Assembly (NCBI GenBank): GCA_905182445.1
Contig: CAJJBM010000012.1
Location: forward strand, 1 to 45,023
Reading direction: 5' to 3'
DNA: 45,023 nucleotides
DNA from: Pelagibacteraceae bacterium AG-422-B15
GTDB lineage: Bacteria > Pseudomonadota > Alphaproteobacteria > Pelagibacterales > AG-422-B15
Positions 36,077-45,023 of the stretch are shown in pieces. The notes below the pieces were generated by a model. The model was not told the origin of the DNA. It worked only from the letters and a program-made list of their open reading frames with translations, and searched no databases. A program made the translations under genes and the position numbers. How positions within the stretch are numbered: the stretch's first letter is position 1; every line of letters begins with the position of its first letter.

Positions 36077-37156
36077 ATGAATCAAAAAAGAGTAGTTTTA
36101 GGAATAGAGTCAAGTTGTGATGAAACCTCTGTCTCAATTGTAAGAGAGAAATCAGCTAGTGATCAGGAAATTCTATCTAATATAGTTAATTCACAAATTA
36201 AACTGCATGAGAAAAGTGGCGGAGTCATTCCTGAAATAGCAGCTAGATCTCATTCAATGGTAATTGATAAATTAATTAGTGAGGCTCTATCAAAAGCAAA
36301 AATTAAATTAAGCCAGATAGATGCTGTTGCAGCAACTGCCGGACCTGGATTATTGGGTGGCTTAATTGTAGGCGTTGTTGCCGCTAAGACATTAGCTTCA
36401 GTTATAGGTAAGCCTTTTATTGCTATTAATCATCTTGAAGGTCATGCACTTTCAGCAAAACTCGAACATGAAATAGAATATCCATATTTATTATTATTAG
36501 TTTCAGGTGGTCATACTGAATTTACAATAATAAATAATTTTAATAATTATAGTAGAATTGGAACAACCTTGGATGATGCTTTAGGTGAAGCATTTGATAA
36601 AAGTGCAAGAGTATTAGGTTTAAAATATCCTGGTGGCCCTGAGATTGAAAAGTATGCACTACAAGGTGATGAAGAAAAATATATCTTCCCTAAACCTATC
36701 ATAAGCCAAAAAAACTGTCATTTTTCTTTCTCAGGTTTAAAAACTGCCGTGGCACAAAAAGTGGCCATGACTAAGATTAAAAATAAGAAATTTAAATATG
36801 ATGTTGCTGCTTCTTTTCAAAAAACTATATGTGACATATTAGAAGTAAAAACTAAAAATGCGATCAATGAATTCAAGAAAATTTATCCAAATAAGAAAGT
36901 TTCTATAGTAGTTGCTGGTGGAGTAGCTGCAAATAAGAAAATTAGAAAAATATTTTTTAATATTGGAGAAAAAAATAACTATAATATTTTTTTTCCTTCA
37001 CTTTATTTATGTACTGATAATGCCGCAATGATCGCCTACGCTGGTCTCGAAAGACTTAAAAGAAAGAAAACTAATAGTCTTACTTTTAAGCCTAAACCAA
37101 GATGGCCACTGGACAAAAAAGCAATCTTCTTAAAAGGGAAAAGAGTAGATGCATAA
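36077..37156 (+). CDS. tsaD: tRNA threonylcarbamoyladenosine transferase TsaD
   Basis: Transfers the threonylcarbamoyl group to A37 of ANN-decoding tRNAs. It has 359 aa with the ASKHA fold. It starts at VVLGIESSCDETSVS. The metal-binding His119 and His123 (NHLEGHALSA) are complete, with VSGGHTEF, GEAFDKSARVLG, the VVAGGVAANK segment and the C-terminal CTDNAAMIAYAG. It is the first gene of a rightward run with gpsA, whose start overlaps its end by eight bases. Confidence 0.98.
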   Translation: MNQKRVVLGIESSCDETSVSIVREKSASDQEILSNIVNSQIKLHEKSGGVIPEIAARSHSMVIDKLISEALSKAKIKLSQIDAVAATAGPGLLGGLIVGVVAAKTLASVIGKPFIAINHLEGHALSAKLEHEIEYPYLLLLVSGGHTEFTIINNFNNYSRIGTTLDDALGEAFDKSARVLGLKYPGGPEIEKYALQGDEEKYIFPKPIISQKNCHFSFSGLKTAVAQKVAMTKIKNKKFKYDVAASFQKTICDILEVKTKNAINEFKKIYPNKKVSIVVAGGVAANKKIRKIFFNIGEKNNYNIFFPSLYLCTDNAAMIAYAGLERLKRKKTNSLTFKPKPRWPLDKKAIFLKGKRVDA

Positions 37157-38147
37157 AAATCCAGTTATTGGAATTATCGGTGCTGGTGCATGGGGCACTA
37201 CTATTGCTAAATTATTAAGTGATAAAAATTCCAATGTATTGTTGTGGGCAAAAGAAATACAGGTAAAAAAAGATATTGAAAAGTTTAGAATTAATAAATC
37301 TTTTTTAAATAAAATTAAACTTAAGAAATCATTAAAGATAACTAATGATCTAGATGATTTAAGAAATTTAGATTTTCTTTTTATTGTTGTTCCTACTCAG
37401 TATATTCAAATGACATTAAGGCCTTTAAAAAAGATAATTAAAAAAGATTGTATGCTAATAAATTGTTCAAAAGGAATAGATATAAAATCAACTTCATTAA
37501 TAAGTGAAGTGATAGGCAAATTACTTCCTCACAATAAAATAGCAGTTATGTCAGGCCCAAATTTTGCTCTTGAAATTGCTCTTGGTAAACCAACAGCTTC
37601 TTTAATTGCAGCAAAAAAATTATCTGACGCTAAACAAATAGCAGACTTAATAAGTTCTAAAACATTTAGACCATATTTATCAACTGATATTATTGGTGCT
37701 CAAATCTGTGGTGCTATGAAAAATGTTTATGCAATCGGCTGTGGCATCATAGTTGGAAAAAAATTTGGTGAAAATGCAGTAGCTTCTGTAATTGCGAGAA
37801 GTTTTGCAGAAATAAAATCTGTTGGTAAAAAACTAAATGTGCAATCAGAAACACTATCGGGTTTGTCAGGTCTGGGTGATTTATTTCTTACTTGCTCGTC
37901 AAAAAAATCTAGAAACTTTTCTCTTGGTTTTGATTTAGCTAAAGGAAAAAAACTAGGCAATATTTTAGAAAATAAAAAAACTATAGCTGAAGGTGCTTAT
38001 ACAGTTACGGCAATAAAAAAGTTAGGAACAAAACTAAAATTATCCCTACCACTTAATGACGCTATATATAAAATTTTGTATCAAGAAAAAAACATTAATA
38101 AGACTATAAGTGAATTATTAAATAGACCAATAGTTAAGGAGAATTAA
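37149..38147 (+). CDS. gpsA: Glycerol-3-phosphate dehydrogenase [NAD(P)+]
   Basis: Makes sn-glycerol-3-phosphate from dihydroxyacetone phosphate for phospholipids. It has 332 aa: Rossmann motif GAGAWGT (11-17), MSGPNFALEIA, the catalytic-lysine region CGAMKNVYAIGCGI, and GLGDLFLTCSS with SRNFSLG. It starts inside the end of tsaD and is followed two bases later by the EVE-domain gene, so the run is one transcription unit. Confidence 0.97.
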   Translation: MHKNPVIGIIGAGAWGTTIAKLLSDKNSNVLLWAKEIQVKKDIEKFRINKSFLNKIKLKKSLKITNDLDDLRNLDFLFIVVPTQYIQMTLRPLKKIIKKDCMLINCSKGIDIKSTSLISEVIGKLLPHNKIAVMSGPNFALEIALGKPTASLIAAKKLSDAKQIADLISSKTFRPYLSTDIIGAQICGAMKNVYAIGCGIIVGKKFGENAVASVIARSFAEIKSVGKKLNVQSETLSGLSGLGDLFLTCSSKKSRNFSLGFDLAKGKKLGNILENKKTIAEGAYTVTAIKKLGTKLKLSLPLNDAIYKILYQEKNINKTISELLNRPIVKEN

Positions 38148-38148
38148 A

Positions 38149-38562
38149 ATGGAATACTGGTTAATGAAATCTGAACCAAGTACGTGGTCTTGGGAACAAC
38201 AAGTTAAAGTTGGGTCTAAAGGCGAAGGCTGGGATGGTGTAAGAAATTATCAAGCATCTAATAACATGAAGAAAATGAAAAAAGGCGACTTATGTTTCTT
38301 TTATCACTCTGTAAAAGAACGGGACATTATCGGCATAGTTAAAGTAAAGAAAGAATATCATCCTGATCCAACGGATAAAAGTGAGCGATTTGGAATGGTC
38401 ACTGTGGTAGCGGTAAAACCCCTAAAAAATACAGTCAACCTTGATCAGATAAAAAATGATGAGAGGCTTATTCATTTGGCACTGGTAAAACAATCAAGAC
38501 TCTCTGTTATGCCTATAGATGCTAAGTCATGGAAGATTATTTGCAATTTAGGTGGGATTTAA
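38149..38562 (+). CDS. EVE domain protein
   Basis: Single EVE domain of 137 aa, a PUA-like fold that binds modified bases in DNA or RNA. It starts [18 protein letters not shown], followed by [20 protein letters not shown] and [15 protein letters not shown], all diagnostic, with the Asn-Tyr-x-Ala-x-Asn ligand-pocket segment intact. EVE genes at this tsaD-gpsA position are common in alphaproteobacteria, where they look like housekeeping rather than restriction components. The ligand is unknown. Confidence 0.93.
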   Translation: MEYWLMKSEPSTWSWEQQVKVGSKGEGWDGVRNYQASNNMKKMKKGDLCFFYHSVKERDIIGIVKVKKEYHPDPTDKSERFGMVTVVAVKPLKNTVNLDQIKNDERLIHLALVKQSRLSVMPIDAKSWKIICNLGGI

Positions 38563-38575
38563 TAAGATATTTTCC

Positions 38576-40516
38576 ATGTCAGACAATAAGATTTTTAAAG
38601 TAAGTGAAGAATGGTCAAAAAATACTTTAATTAATGCAGACCAATATGAATCTGATTACTTAAAATCTTTTAATAATAATGAAGAATTTTGGAAAGAGCA
38701 GGGTAACCGTATTGATTGGGTTACTCCGTATACCAAAGTCAAAGATGTTTCATATCAACAAAAAGATTTCAAAATAAAATGGTATTATGATGGTGAGTTA
38801 AATGCCTCAACAAACTGTATTGATAGACACCTAGCTACTAAAGCAAACCAAACAGCAATTATTTGGGAAAGCGATGATCCATCTCAATCAAAATATATTA
38901 CTTATAAAGAATTACATGAAGAAGTTTGTAAGTTAGCTAATGGTCTAAAATCACTTGATGTTAAAAAAGGAGATCGCGTAACAATTTATATGCCTATGAT
39001 TCCAGAGGCAGCTTATGCAATGTTAGCCTGTGCACGAATTGGTGCAATTCATTCAGTTGTATTTGGTGGTTTTTCACCTGATGCACTTGCCGGTCGAATA
39101 AGTGACTGTAAATCTGATATTATAATAACTTCCGATGAAGGTGTTAGAGGAAATAAAGCTATTCCATTAAAAGCAAATACTGATGCTGCAATGAATATTG
39201 CAGGTAATGTTAGGCACTGTATTGTTGTAAAACGAACTGGTAATAAAATTGATTGGGAGGAAGGAAGAGATATTTGGTATGAAGATTTAACCAGTCAATC
39301 TGCATCTGATTGTGAACCAGAAGTGATGTCTGCTGAAGACCCTCTATTTATTCTTTATACCTCTGGCTCAACTGGAAAACCAAAAGGTGTTCTACACACG
39401 ACTGGTGGTTACATGGTTTATGCATCAATGACACATGAGTATGTTTTCGATTATAAGCCTGGAGACATCTATTGGTGTACTGCAGATGTGGGCTGGGTAA
39501 CTGGTCATAGCTATATTGTTTATGGACCGCTTGCAAATGGTGCCACTACTTTAATGTTTGAGGGTGTACCAAATTATCCTGATGCCTCAAGATTTTGGCA
39601 AGTAGTTGATAAACATAAAGTAAACATTTTTTATACAGCGCCAACCGCATTGCGCGCTCTTATGCGTGAGGGTGATGGTCCAGTTAAAAAAACAGATCGT
39701 TCAAGTTTGAAGTTATTAGGTTCAGTAGGTGAGCCTATTAATCCTGAAGCTTGGATGTGGTATTATAACGTTATTGGTGAAAAAAAATGTCCCATTGTTG
39801 ATACTTGGTGGCAAACCGAAACAGGTGGAATTTTAATATCTGCTTTACCAGGTGCAATTGATCAAAAACCTGGTTCAGCCACAAAACCATTTTTTGGAAT
39901 TAAACCAGAAATTGTTGATGCAGAAGGTAATGTTCTTGATGGTCCGTGTGAAGGATCATTATGTTTAGCAGACTCATGGCCAGGGCAAATGCGATCACTT
40001 TATGGTGATCATGAAAGATTTATAACTACTTATTTTTCTCAGTTTGAGGGTAAATATTTTACAGGTGATGGATGCCGAAGAGATGAAGATGGTTATTACT
40101 GGATTACAGGCAGAGTCGATGATGTAATAAATGTATCTGGACATCGAATGGGTACCGCAGAAGTAGAGTCAGCTTTAGTTGCGCATCCTAAAGTTAGTGA
40201 GGCTGCAGTTGTAGGCTATCCTCATGATATTAAGGGACAAGGAATTTATGCCTATGTAACTCTTAACGCTAACGCGCCAAGTTCTGAAGAATTATACAAA
40301 GAATTGATTGCATGGGTAAGAAAAGAAATTGGACCGATTGCTTCACCAGATTTAATTCAGTGGGCTCCTGGATTGCCAAAAACTAGATCAGGTAAAATTA
40401 TGCGGAGGATTTTAAGAAAAATTGCAGAAAACGATTTCAGTAATCTTGGCGATACATCGACCCTAGCTGATCCTTCGGTCGTAGCTGATCTAATCAATAA
40501 TCGGATGAATAAATAA
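38576..40516 (+). CDS. acs: Acetyl-CoA synthetase
   Basis: Activates acetate to acetyl-CoA through acetyl-AMP. It has 646 aa from ATG 38576 ([13 protein letters not shown]); the frame runs back to a GTG at 38552, which would overlap the EVE gene and add eight unconserved residues. The AMP-binding core [27 protein letters not shown], the hinge [14 protein letters not shown] and the C-terminal [11 protein letters not shown] are present. The last motif holds the lysine whose acetylation controls the family. Its end meets the DUF1674 gene with no gap. Confidence 0.98.
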   Translation: MSDNKIFKVSEEWSKNTLINADQYESDYLKSFNNNEEFWKEQGNRIDWVTPYTKVKDVSYQQKDFKIKWYYDGELNASTNCIDRHLATKANQTAIIWESDDPSQSKYITYKELHEEVCKLANGLKSLDVKKGDRVTIYMPMIPEAAYAMLACARIGAIHSVVFGGFSPDALAGRISDCKSDIIITSDEGVRGNKAIPLKANTDAAMNIAGNVRHCIVVKRTGNKIDWEEGRDIWYEDLTSQSASDCEPEVMSAEDPLFILYTSGSTGKPKGVLHTTGGYMVYASMTHEYVFDYKPGDIYWCTADVGWVTGHSYIVYGPLANGATTLMFEGVPNYPDASRFWQVVDKHKVNIFYTAPTALRALMREGDGPVKKTDRSSLKLLGSVGEPINPEAWMWYYNVIGEKKCPIVDTWWQTETGGILISALPGAIDQKPGSATKPFFGIKPEIVDAEGNVLDGPCEGSLCLADSWPGQMRSLYGDHERFITTYFSQFEGKYFTGDGCRRDEDGYYWITGRVDDVINVSGHRMGTAEVESALVAHPKVSEAAVVGYPHDIKGQGIYAYVTLNANAPSSEELYKELIAWVRKEIGPIASPDLIQWAPGLPKTRSGKIMRRILRKIAENDFSNLGDTSTLADPSVVADLINNRMNK

Positions 40517-40675
40517 TTAAAAGTCTGAAGTAATTCCTTTTTTTTCCCAATCACCAAATCTTGTTGGCTCAGGACCGTCTTGTCCACCAATCTCTTTTTT
40601 GAGATTTTTTTTCTTAGTGGAATCTACTTCAGTTTTTTCTGATTTTAGATCTTTATTTAAATCATCAACTTCCAT
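40517..40675 (-). CDS. DUF1674 protein, succinate dehydrogenase assembly factor 4 type
   Basis: A 52-residue gene, short but clear. The C-terminal EIGGQDGPEPTRFGDWEKKG followed by ITSDF is the DUF1674/SDHAF4 signature (family E-I-G-G-x-x-G-P-E-P-T-R-Y-G-D-W-E-x-K-G-x-x-x-D-F). The first half is a Lys/Asp/Glu-rich disordered leader. Homologues bind the flavoprotein SdhA and help flavin attachment during assembly of succinate dehydrogenase. The ATG at 40675 lies 11 bases inside the 3' end of the pseudoazurin gene, so the two are coupled. In alphaproteobacteria this family is often near rsmB, as here. Confidence 0.92.
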   Translation of the reverse strand: MEVDDLNKDLKSEKTEVDSTKKKNLKKEIGGQDGPEPTRFGDWEKKGITSDF

Positions 40676-41108
40676 TTTTAATTTGCTCCAATAGTACCTT
40701 GGCTAGCTTTTTTGATTTACCAGGATATTTAATTTTAGCAACTTGATCGAAGTTTGACAAATCATTATCTACAATCACAAATGCAATCATACCTAAACCA
40801 TAGTGCGGCGTACAATTGTATGCATATATACCAGCAGTATTAAAGGTATACTCAGCGTCAGAATTAAGCTTCGACTTATAAAGCTCAACACCATCTGGAA
40901 CACCTTTTTTAGTAAAAGCAACATTGTGCCCCTTATCTGCGGCAATCCATTTAACGGTATCACCAGAATTAACATAGATAATACTTGGGTTATAAAGGTT
41001 ACGCTCTTTTTCGAGTTTATTAAGCATTTGCACCTCATAAGTCTCCGCAAATGCAGAAGAGATTAAAAATAGGGTAAATGCAATAATGTATAGTGTTATA
41101 TTTTTCAT
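40665..41108 (-). CDS. Pseudoazurin (blue copper electron carrier)
   Basis: Periplasmic type 1 copper protein, 147 aa with a signal peptide (about 1-21, AFAETYEV). Copper ligands His61, Cys99, His102 and Met107 keep the exact spacing of pseudoazurins (38, 3 and 5). The C-terminal helical tail is also typical. Pseudoazurins usually pass electrons from the bc1 complex or cytochrome c to copper nitrite or nitrous-oxide reductases, or to oxidases; no such reductase is in this window. It is divergent from rsmB by 42 bases and overlaps the DUF1674 gene downstream. Confidence 0.94.
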   Translation of the reverse strand: MKNITLYIIAFTLFLISSAFAETYEVQMLNKLEKERNLYNPSIIYVNSGDTVKWIAADKGHNVAFTKKGVPDGVELYKSKLNSDAEYTFNTAGIYAYNCTPHYGLGMIAFVIVDNDLSNFDQVAKIKYPGKSKKLAKVLLEQIKNGS

Positions 41109-41150
41109 AAGTGTCTATATAATTCTAATTTATTAACCGTCAACAATACA

Positions 41151-42431
41151 ATGTCTTTATTAAACGATCAACGAACTGTAACACTGGAAATTGCCAATGA
41201 ATTCACGTGTGGCAAAACGCCACTCAATGAAGTCATCGAACACTTTTATAATAATAAAGTAGCTAGAGAGATAAAAAACAAAAGATCAGAAACCAAATTT
41301 ATTTTATCTGTACTATGTAGGAAGCTTTTTGAAATCGACAATATCATTGATCAACTAACTGATAAAAATATATCTCCACGTAATATCATGGTTAGAAACT
41401 GTATTCGCATTGCACTTATTGAACTTATTGATTTAGAACGACCTGCTTATGCCGTGATTAACTCTTGGGTAGAAATTGCAAAAAATAAAAAGCGTTTAAT
41501 GCACTTTAGTAAATTAATTAATGCCGTACTTAGAAAATTTTTAAAAAATAATACTCAATCCACCTTAGATGAATCAAAAAGAATTCCTGGTTGGCTTTGG
41601 GATTCTTGGTCAAAAACTTATGGCAAAACTGAAACTATAAAAATAATAAATGCTTCATTATCAGAACCTCCATTAGATATTAGCTATGTTGATCAAGAGA
41701 ATAATTTTCTTGAATTACAAAATACGTTACCAGGAAGTTATAGGTTAAATAATCCAGGTAAAATAATTGAAATTGATGGTTTTAAGGAAGGCAAGTGGTG
41801 GGTGCAAGATGTCGGTGCAACCATACCTGCTAATATTTTAGGGAATATAAAAAATAAAAATGTACTTGATTTATGCTCAGCTCCAGGTGGTAAAGCTATG
41901 CAATTAGTTGCAATGGGTGCAAATGTAACATGTGTAGAAATATCAAGGAAAAGAATTGATACTATGAAAGATAATTTTCAACGCACTGGTTTGAAACCTG
42001 AAGTTATTTGTGCCGATGTTTTAAAATGGCAACCAGAAAAAAAATATGACTTTATTTTACTGGACGCTCCTTGTTCAGCAACTGGTACAATTCGTAAAAA
42101 CCCTGATTTAATTCATATAAAAGATCAACAAGATATAAAATCTAATATCAAATTACAAAAAATGCTTTTAGAACAATCAGTTGAATTTTTAAATAATGAC
42201 GGTGTTCTAGTTTATTGTGTCTGTTCATTAGAATATGAAGAAGGCGAAGGTCAGATTGAAGCTTTTCTTAAAGATAATACCTCAATTTCTAGTATGCCAA
42301 TTAATAAAGATGACTTTCCTGAATACCAAGCCTTCATTTCACCTAAAGGTTATTTGAACACACTACCACATTTGCAAGAAGAAGGTGGCATTGACGGTTT
42401 TTTTATCTCTAAATTATATAAAAAGTTTTAA
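41151..42431 (+). CDS. rsmB: 16S rRNA m5C967 methyltransferase RsmB-like
   Basis: SAM-dependent rRNA cytosine methyltransferase, 426 aa. The N-terminal NusB-like RNA-binding domain spans about 1-140 (RTVTLEIANEF, ARPAYAVINSWVEIAK-like region). The C-terminal Rossmann methyltransferase domain shows LDLCSAPGGKAMQL (SAM), LLDAPCSATGTIRKNPD with the catalytic PC, and the second cysteine in VYCVCSLEYEEGE. It leads the rightward rsmB-rpe-purH group, an order seen in alphaproteobacteria. Confidence 0.94.
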   Translation: MSLLNDQRTVTLEIANEFTCGKTPLNEVIEHFYNNKVAREIKNKRSETKFILSVLCRKLFEIDNIIDQLTDKNISPRNIMVRNCIRIALIELIDLERPAYAVINSWVEIAKNKKRLMHFSKLINAVLRKFLKNNTQSTLDESKRIPGWLWDSWSKTYGKTETIKIINASLSEPPLDISYVDQENNFLELQNTLPGSYRLNNPGKIIEIDGFKEGKWWVQDVGATIPANILGNIKNKNVLDLCSAPGGKAMQLVAMGANVTCVEISRKRIDTMKDNFQRTGLKPEVICADVLKWQPEKKYDFILLDAPCSATGTIRKNPDLIHIKDQQDIKSNIKLQKMLLEQSVEFLNNDGVLVYCVCSLEYEEGEGQIEAFLKDNTSISSMPINKDDFPEYQAFISPKGYLNTLPHLQEEGGIDGFFISKLYKKF

Positions 42432-42466
42432 TCTCTAGAGGCTTTTGATATAAGAAAGATAGCTCC

Positions 42467-43126
42467 ATGACAAATAAGATTAAAGTTTCACCATCAATTT
42501 TAGCATCAGATTTTTCTAAACTTGGTGAGGAAGTTGCTGCTCTTGCAAAAGCAGGAGCTGACTATATTCATGTAGATGTAATGGATGGTCATTTTGTTCC
42601 AAACATTTCCATGGGACCAAGTATTGTAAAATCAGTAAGAGATCGAACCTCAATTCCATTTGATGTTCATTTAATGATTGACCCTATAGAGCCGTACATA
42701 GAAGAATTTATAAAAGCTGGTGCTAACATCATATCCATTCATCCTGAGGCAAATGATGATATTGATAAATGTATTGATAAAATTAAATCACATAATGTTA
42801 AAGCAGGCTTAGCAATTAATCCTGATACTGAATGGGAAGTGGTATTACCCTTCTTAGACAAGCTTGATATAATTGTAGTAATGAGTGTGCATCCAGGTTT
42901 TGGTGGACAAAAATTTATTCCAGCAGCATTAGAAAAATTAAAATTATTAAGAAAAAAAATTGATGATTCTCATCCTCATATCGAACTTGAAATAGATGGT
43001 GGGGTTAATTTTGAAAATATCGAATCTATTCTTGAAGCTGGTGCCGATGTTATTGTTGCTGGTACGACAACATTTACAGGTGGTGAAAAAGAATATGCAA
43101 ACAATATATCTAGATTAAGAGGTTAA
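42467..43126 (+). CDS. rpe: Ribulose-phosphate 3-epimerase
   Basis: Interconverts ribulose-5-phosphate and xylulose-5-phosphate in the pentose phosphate pathway. It has 219 aa and a TIM barrel: SPSILASDFSKLGEEV, VDVMDGHFVPNIS, FDVHLM, VMSVHPGFGGQKF and EIDGGVNFENI all match, including the metal-binding His/Asp residues. It is 35 bases after rsmB and 5 before purH. Confidence 0.98.
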   Translation: MTNKIKVSPSILASDFSKLGEEVAALAKAGADYIHVDVMDGHFVPNISMGPSIVKSVRDRTSIPFDVHLMIDPIEPYIEEFIKAGANIISIHPEANDDIDKCIDKIKSHNVKAGLAINPDTEWEVVLPFLDKLDIIVVMSVHPGFGGQKFIPAALEKLKLLRKKIDDSHPHIELEIDGGVNFENIESILEAGADVIVAGTTTFTGGEKEYANNISRLRG

Positions 43127-43131
43127 TAGTC

Positions 43132-44706
43132 TTGGATATAAAAATTAAGACTGCTTTAATATCTGTCTCAGATAAATCAGGTTTAGATCTAGTCATTAAA
43201 AAACTACATGAAGAAAAAGTCAAACTTATATCTACAGGAGGTACTGCTCAATTCATAAGAGATATGAATATACCAGTAACTGATGTGAGTGATGTTACAA
43301 ATTTTCCTGAAATGATGGATGGTCGTATCAAAACATTACATCCAAATGTTCACGGTGGGTTACTGGCAGTTAGAAATAATCAAAGTCATAAAGAATCCCA
43401 AGAAAAGTATAATATTGAAAATATAGATCTACTGATTGTTAATTTATATCCATTTGAAAATACAGTAAATGCAGAGGTTAAAGATGAAATTTGTGTTGAA
43501 AATATTGATATTGGAGGACCCGCAATGCTTCGCTCTGCGTCAAAAAACCATAAGTATGTTTGTGTAGTTAGTGATATTTCTGATTATAGTGGCTTGATAG
43601 ATGAATTAAGTAAGAATACGGGCAAGACTTCTATAAATTTTAGAACTAAGTGTGCAGCTGTAACATTTGAGCGGACAGCTCACTATGATGGAATTATCAG
43701 TAACTGGTTTAAAAGAAATAGCAATGACCTTAAAGAAAATTTTATTGCACCTGCTACGCTCAGTAAAAAACTTCGCTATGGTGAAAATCCACATCAAGAT
43801 GCTGGTATCTACAAAAACTCAGTTCATAGTTCCGGCATACCAAGTGCTAATTTAATTCAAGGAAAGGAACTTAGTTATAATAATTTAAATGATGCAGATG
43901 CTGCTCTTCAGTTAATTAAAGAATTCGATCCTAGCAATGATTGTACAGTTGCAATAATTAAACACGCTAATCCATGTGGAGTTGCATCTGGAATTAATTT
44001 GTTGGATGCTTATGAAAAAGCTTTTGCATGTGATCCTTCAAGTGCCTTTGGTGGAATTATAGCTTTAAATCAAATATTAGATGAAGAAACTGCAAAAAAA
44101 ATAATTGAAGTGTTTACTGAGGTAATTATTGCACCGGCAATAACAGATGATGCAAAAAAAATTATTGCCTCAAAGAAAAATTTAAGACTACTCATTCTAG
44201 AAAATATGTTTGAAAATACTATTTCACATAATTTTAAAAGTATAGAAGGTGGGGTTTTATTTCAGTCTAATGACAACCACAAACTATCAATTTTAGATTT
44301 AAATATAGTAACTAAAGTGAAACCTACTACCCACCAAACTGCAGATATGCTGTTTGCTTTCAAAGTTTGTAAACACGTAAAATCTAATGCCATAGTTTAT
44401 GTTAAAAATAATAAGACTATTGGCATTGGTGCAGGACAAATGAGTCGGATAAATAGTGCAAGCGTTGCCGTAATAAAAAATAATGAAATGAAAGATTATC
44501 AATTAGATGAAAATTCACTTAAAGAATGTACAGTTGCATCGGATGCTTTTTTTCCTTTTCCAGATGGACTCCTTGTGGCAATAAAATCTGGTGCCACTTC
44601 AGTAATTCAGCCTGGTGGCTCAATGAATGATCAAGATGTGATTAAAGCGGCTGATGATGCAGGGATTACAATGGCTTTTACAGGTGTGCGCCACTTTAAA
44701 CACTAA
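43132..44706 (+). CDS. purH: Bifunctional AICAR transformylase/IMP cyclohydrolase
   Basis: Last two steps of purine synthesis. It has 524 aa: the N-terminal IMP cyclohydrolase domain (SVSDKSGL, STGGTA, MDGRIKTLHPNVHGG) and the C-terminal transformylase domain with LRYGENPHQ, the catalytic KHANPCG, and SDAFFPFPDGL. The start is a TTG at 43132; no ATG fits the conserved N-terminus. The 10-formyl-THF substrate comes from FolD, which is also in this window. Confidence 0.98.
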   Translation: MDIKIKTALISVSDKSGLDLVIKKLHEEKVKLISTGGTAQFIRDMNIPVTDVSDVTNFPEMMDGRIKTLHPNVHGGLLAVRNNQSHKESQEKYNIENIDLLIVNLYPFENTVNAEVKDEICVENIDIGGPAMLRSASKNHKYVCVVSDISDYSGLIDELSKNTGKTSINFRTKCAAVTFERTAHYDGIISNWFKRNSNDLKENFIAPATLSKKLRYGENPHQDAGIYKNSVHSSGIPSANLIQGKELSYNNLNDADAALQLIKEFDPSNDCTVAIIKHANPCGVASGINLLDAYEKAFACDPSSAFGGIIALNQILDEETAKKIIEVFTEVIIAPAITDDAKKIIASKKNLRLLILENMFENTISHNFKSIEGGVLFQSNDNHKLSILDLNIVTKVKPTTHQTADMLFAFKVCKHVKSNAIVYVKNNKTIGIGAGQMSRINSASVAVIKNNEMKDYQLDENSLKECTVASDAFFPFPDGLLVAIKSGATSVIQPGGSMNDQDVIKAADDAGITMAFTGVRHFKH

Positions 44707-44723
44707 TAATTGATTGTAGTAAT

Positions 44724-44743
44724 TAGCTATATTTTAATAGCTA
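44724..44743 (+). terminator. Possible purH terminator hairpin
   Basis: TAGCTAT and ATAGCTA (44724-44730 and 44737-44743) form a seven-pair stem with a six-base loop, 17 bases after purH. A T-rich run follows only about 15 bases later, so it is a weak candidate. Confidence 0.4.
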
Positions 44744-44753
44744 GTAAAAGTTA

Positions 44754-45023
44754 CTAAGTTTTATTTTTTTGATAATTAATTATACCATAAATTATTAAGC
44801 AGATTAATCCAAAAATAGTAATCCATTTGAATGAGGTAATAGTGCTTGCTATCATTACCTGTGTTTCATCTAAATTTAAATAGTTTAAGTTCATATAAAC
44901 GATATTAATATTTTCAATTATATCTAATAGAAATGCTGTAGCCGGGATAAATAAAATCAGATTATTATTTTTAAACAACTTAACATAAGCTCCCAAAATC
45001 AAAGATGTATATAAAATTGGGTA
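44754..45023 (-). CDS. Membrane protein of unknown function, 5' part beyond the window
   Basis: The frame is open to the right edge; at least 89 residues are visible, and the true start lies outside (an internal TTG at 45002 is not a convincing start). It has three hydrophobic segments: LYTSLILGAY, LILFIPATAFLLDIIENINI and WITIFGLICLIIYGIINY, ending in a basic tail (YQKNKT). The D-x-x-E-N-I in the middle segment and S-F-K-W before the last one recall a group of small uncharacterised bacterial membrane proteins, but I cannot name the family. Confidence 0.6.
   Translation of the reverse strand, partial: YPILYTSLILGAYVKLFKNNNLILFIPATAFLLDIIENINIVYMNLNYLNLDETQVMIASTITSFKWITIFGLICLIIYGIINYQKNKT

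Noticed and set aside
38149-38562. EVE domain gene as part of a modified-DNA defence island
   Set aside because: It sits in a housekeeping run (tsaD-gpsA-EVE-acs) with no restriction enzyme, methylase or other defence gene nearby.

Overview
The window comes from an AT-rich, tightly packed genome with short intergenic gaps and many overlapping starts and stops. It is best read as a streamlined marine alphaproteobacterium. The evidence is a set of alphaproteobacterial families (DUF2794, DUF1674/SDHAF4-type, IalB), the cytochrome c maturation run facing aconitase, hemC-hemD divergent from tsaD-gpsA-EVE-acs, and rsmB next to a DUF1674 gene. I cannot separate SAR11-like, HIMB59-like or AEGEAN-169-like lineages from this stretch alone. 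No rRNA, tRNA, CRISPR array, insertion sequence, phage or integrase was seen.

Layout. 1-3737: rpsP (cut by the edge) and ffh read leftwards; dapF and ftsY read rightwards; a 210-base gap between them folds into several hairpins. 3747-11669: one long leftward run containing ccmA-B-C-D-E-F-G-H, a Nudix hydrolase, a small secreted orphan, a PagL-type lipid A deacylase and an enolase-superfamily enzyme. 11751-17623: acnA (+), htpG (-) behind a heat-shock type promoter, a DUF2794 gene (+) and a Bax-inhibitor-1 family gene (-). 17750-20117: a rightward trio of an NAD(P)-dependent reductase, a Tas-type aldo/keto reductase and a pterin dehydratase. 20124-21976: a two-gene surface unit, an inverse autotransporter barrel that stops where a passenger should begin and a cysteine-containing secreted protein just downstream. 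22075-24890: argG, rlmN and an IalB-family gene. 24923-29643: a quinone reductase (+) facing folD, yggT, an amidotransferase, an SDR and a Ycf48-like protein (-). 29754-33995: a DUF1302 outer-membrane protein of 1002 residues and a DUF1329 protein, behind a clear sigma-70 type promoter. 34279-40516: hemD/hemC (-) and tsaD-gpsA-EVE-acs (+). 40517-45023: a DUF1674 gene and pseudoazurin (-), rsmB-rpe-purH (+), and a partial membrane protein at the edge.

How the genes fit together. The window is mostly housekeeping: protein targeting (Ffh, FtsY), lysine/cell-wall precursor synthesis (DapF), heme and cytochrome c biogenesis (HemC, HemD, CcmA-H), the TCA cycle (AcnA and a likely SDH assembly factor), acetate activation (Acs), one-carbon, purine and arginine synthesis (FolD, PurH, ArgG), and RNA modification (TsaD, RlmN, RsmB). 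The accessory and less understood content is at the cell surface: the PagL-like enzyme, the passenger-less inverse autotransporter with its partner, and the DUF1302/DUF1329 pair. The enolase-superfamily enzyme lacking a canonical metal-ligand Asp and the structured ffh leader are the other parts that deserve a second look.
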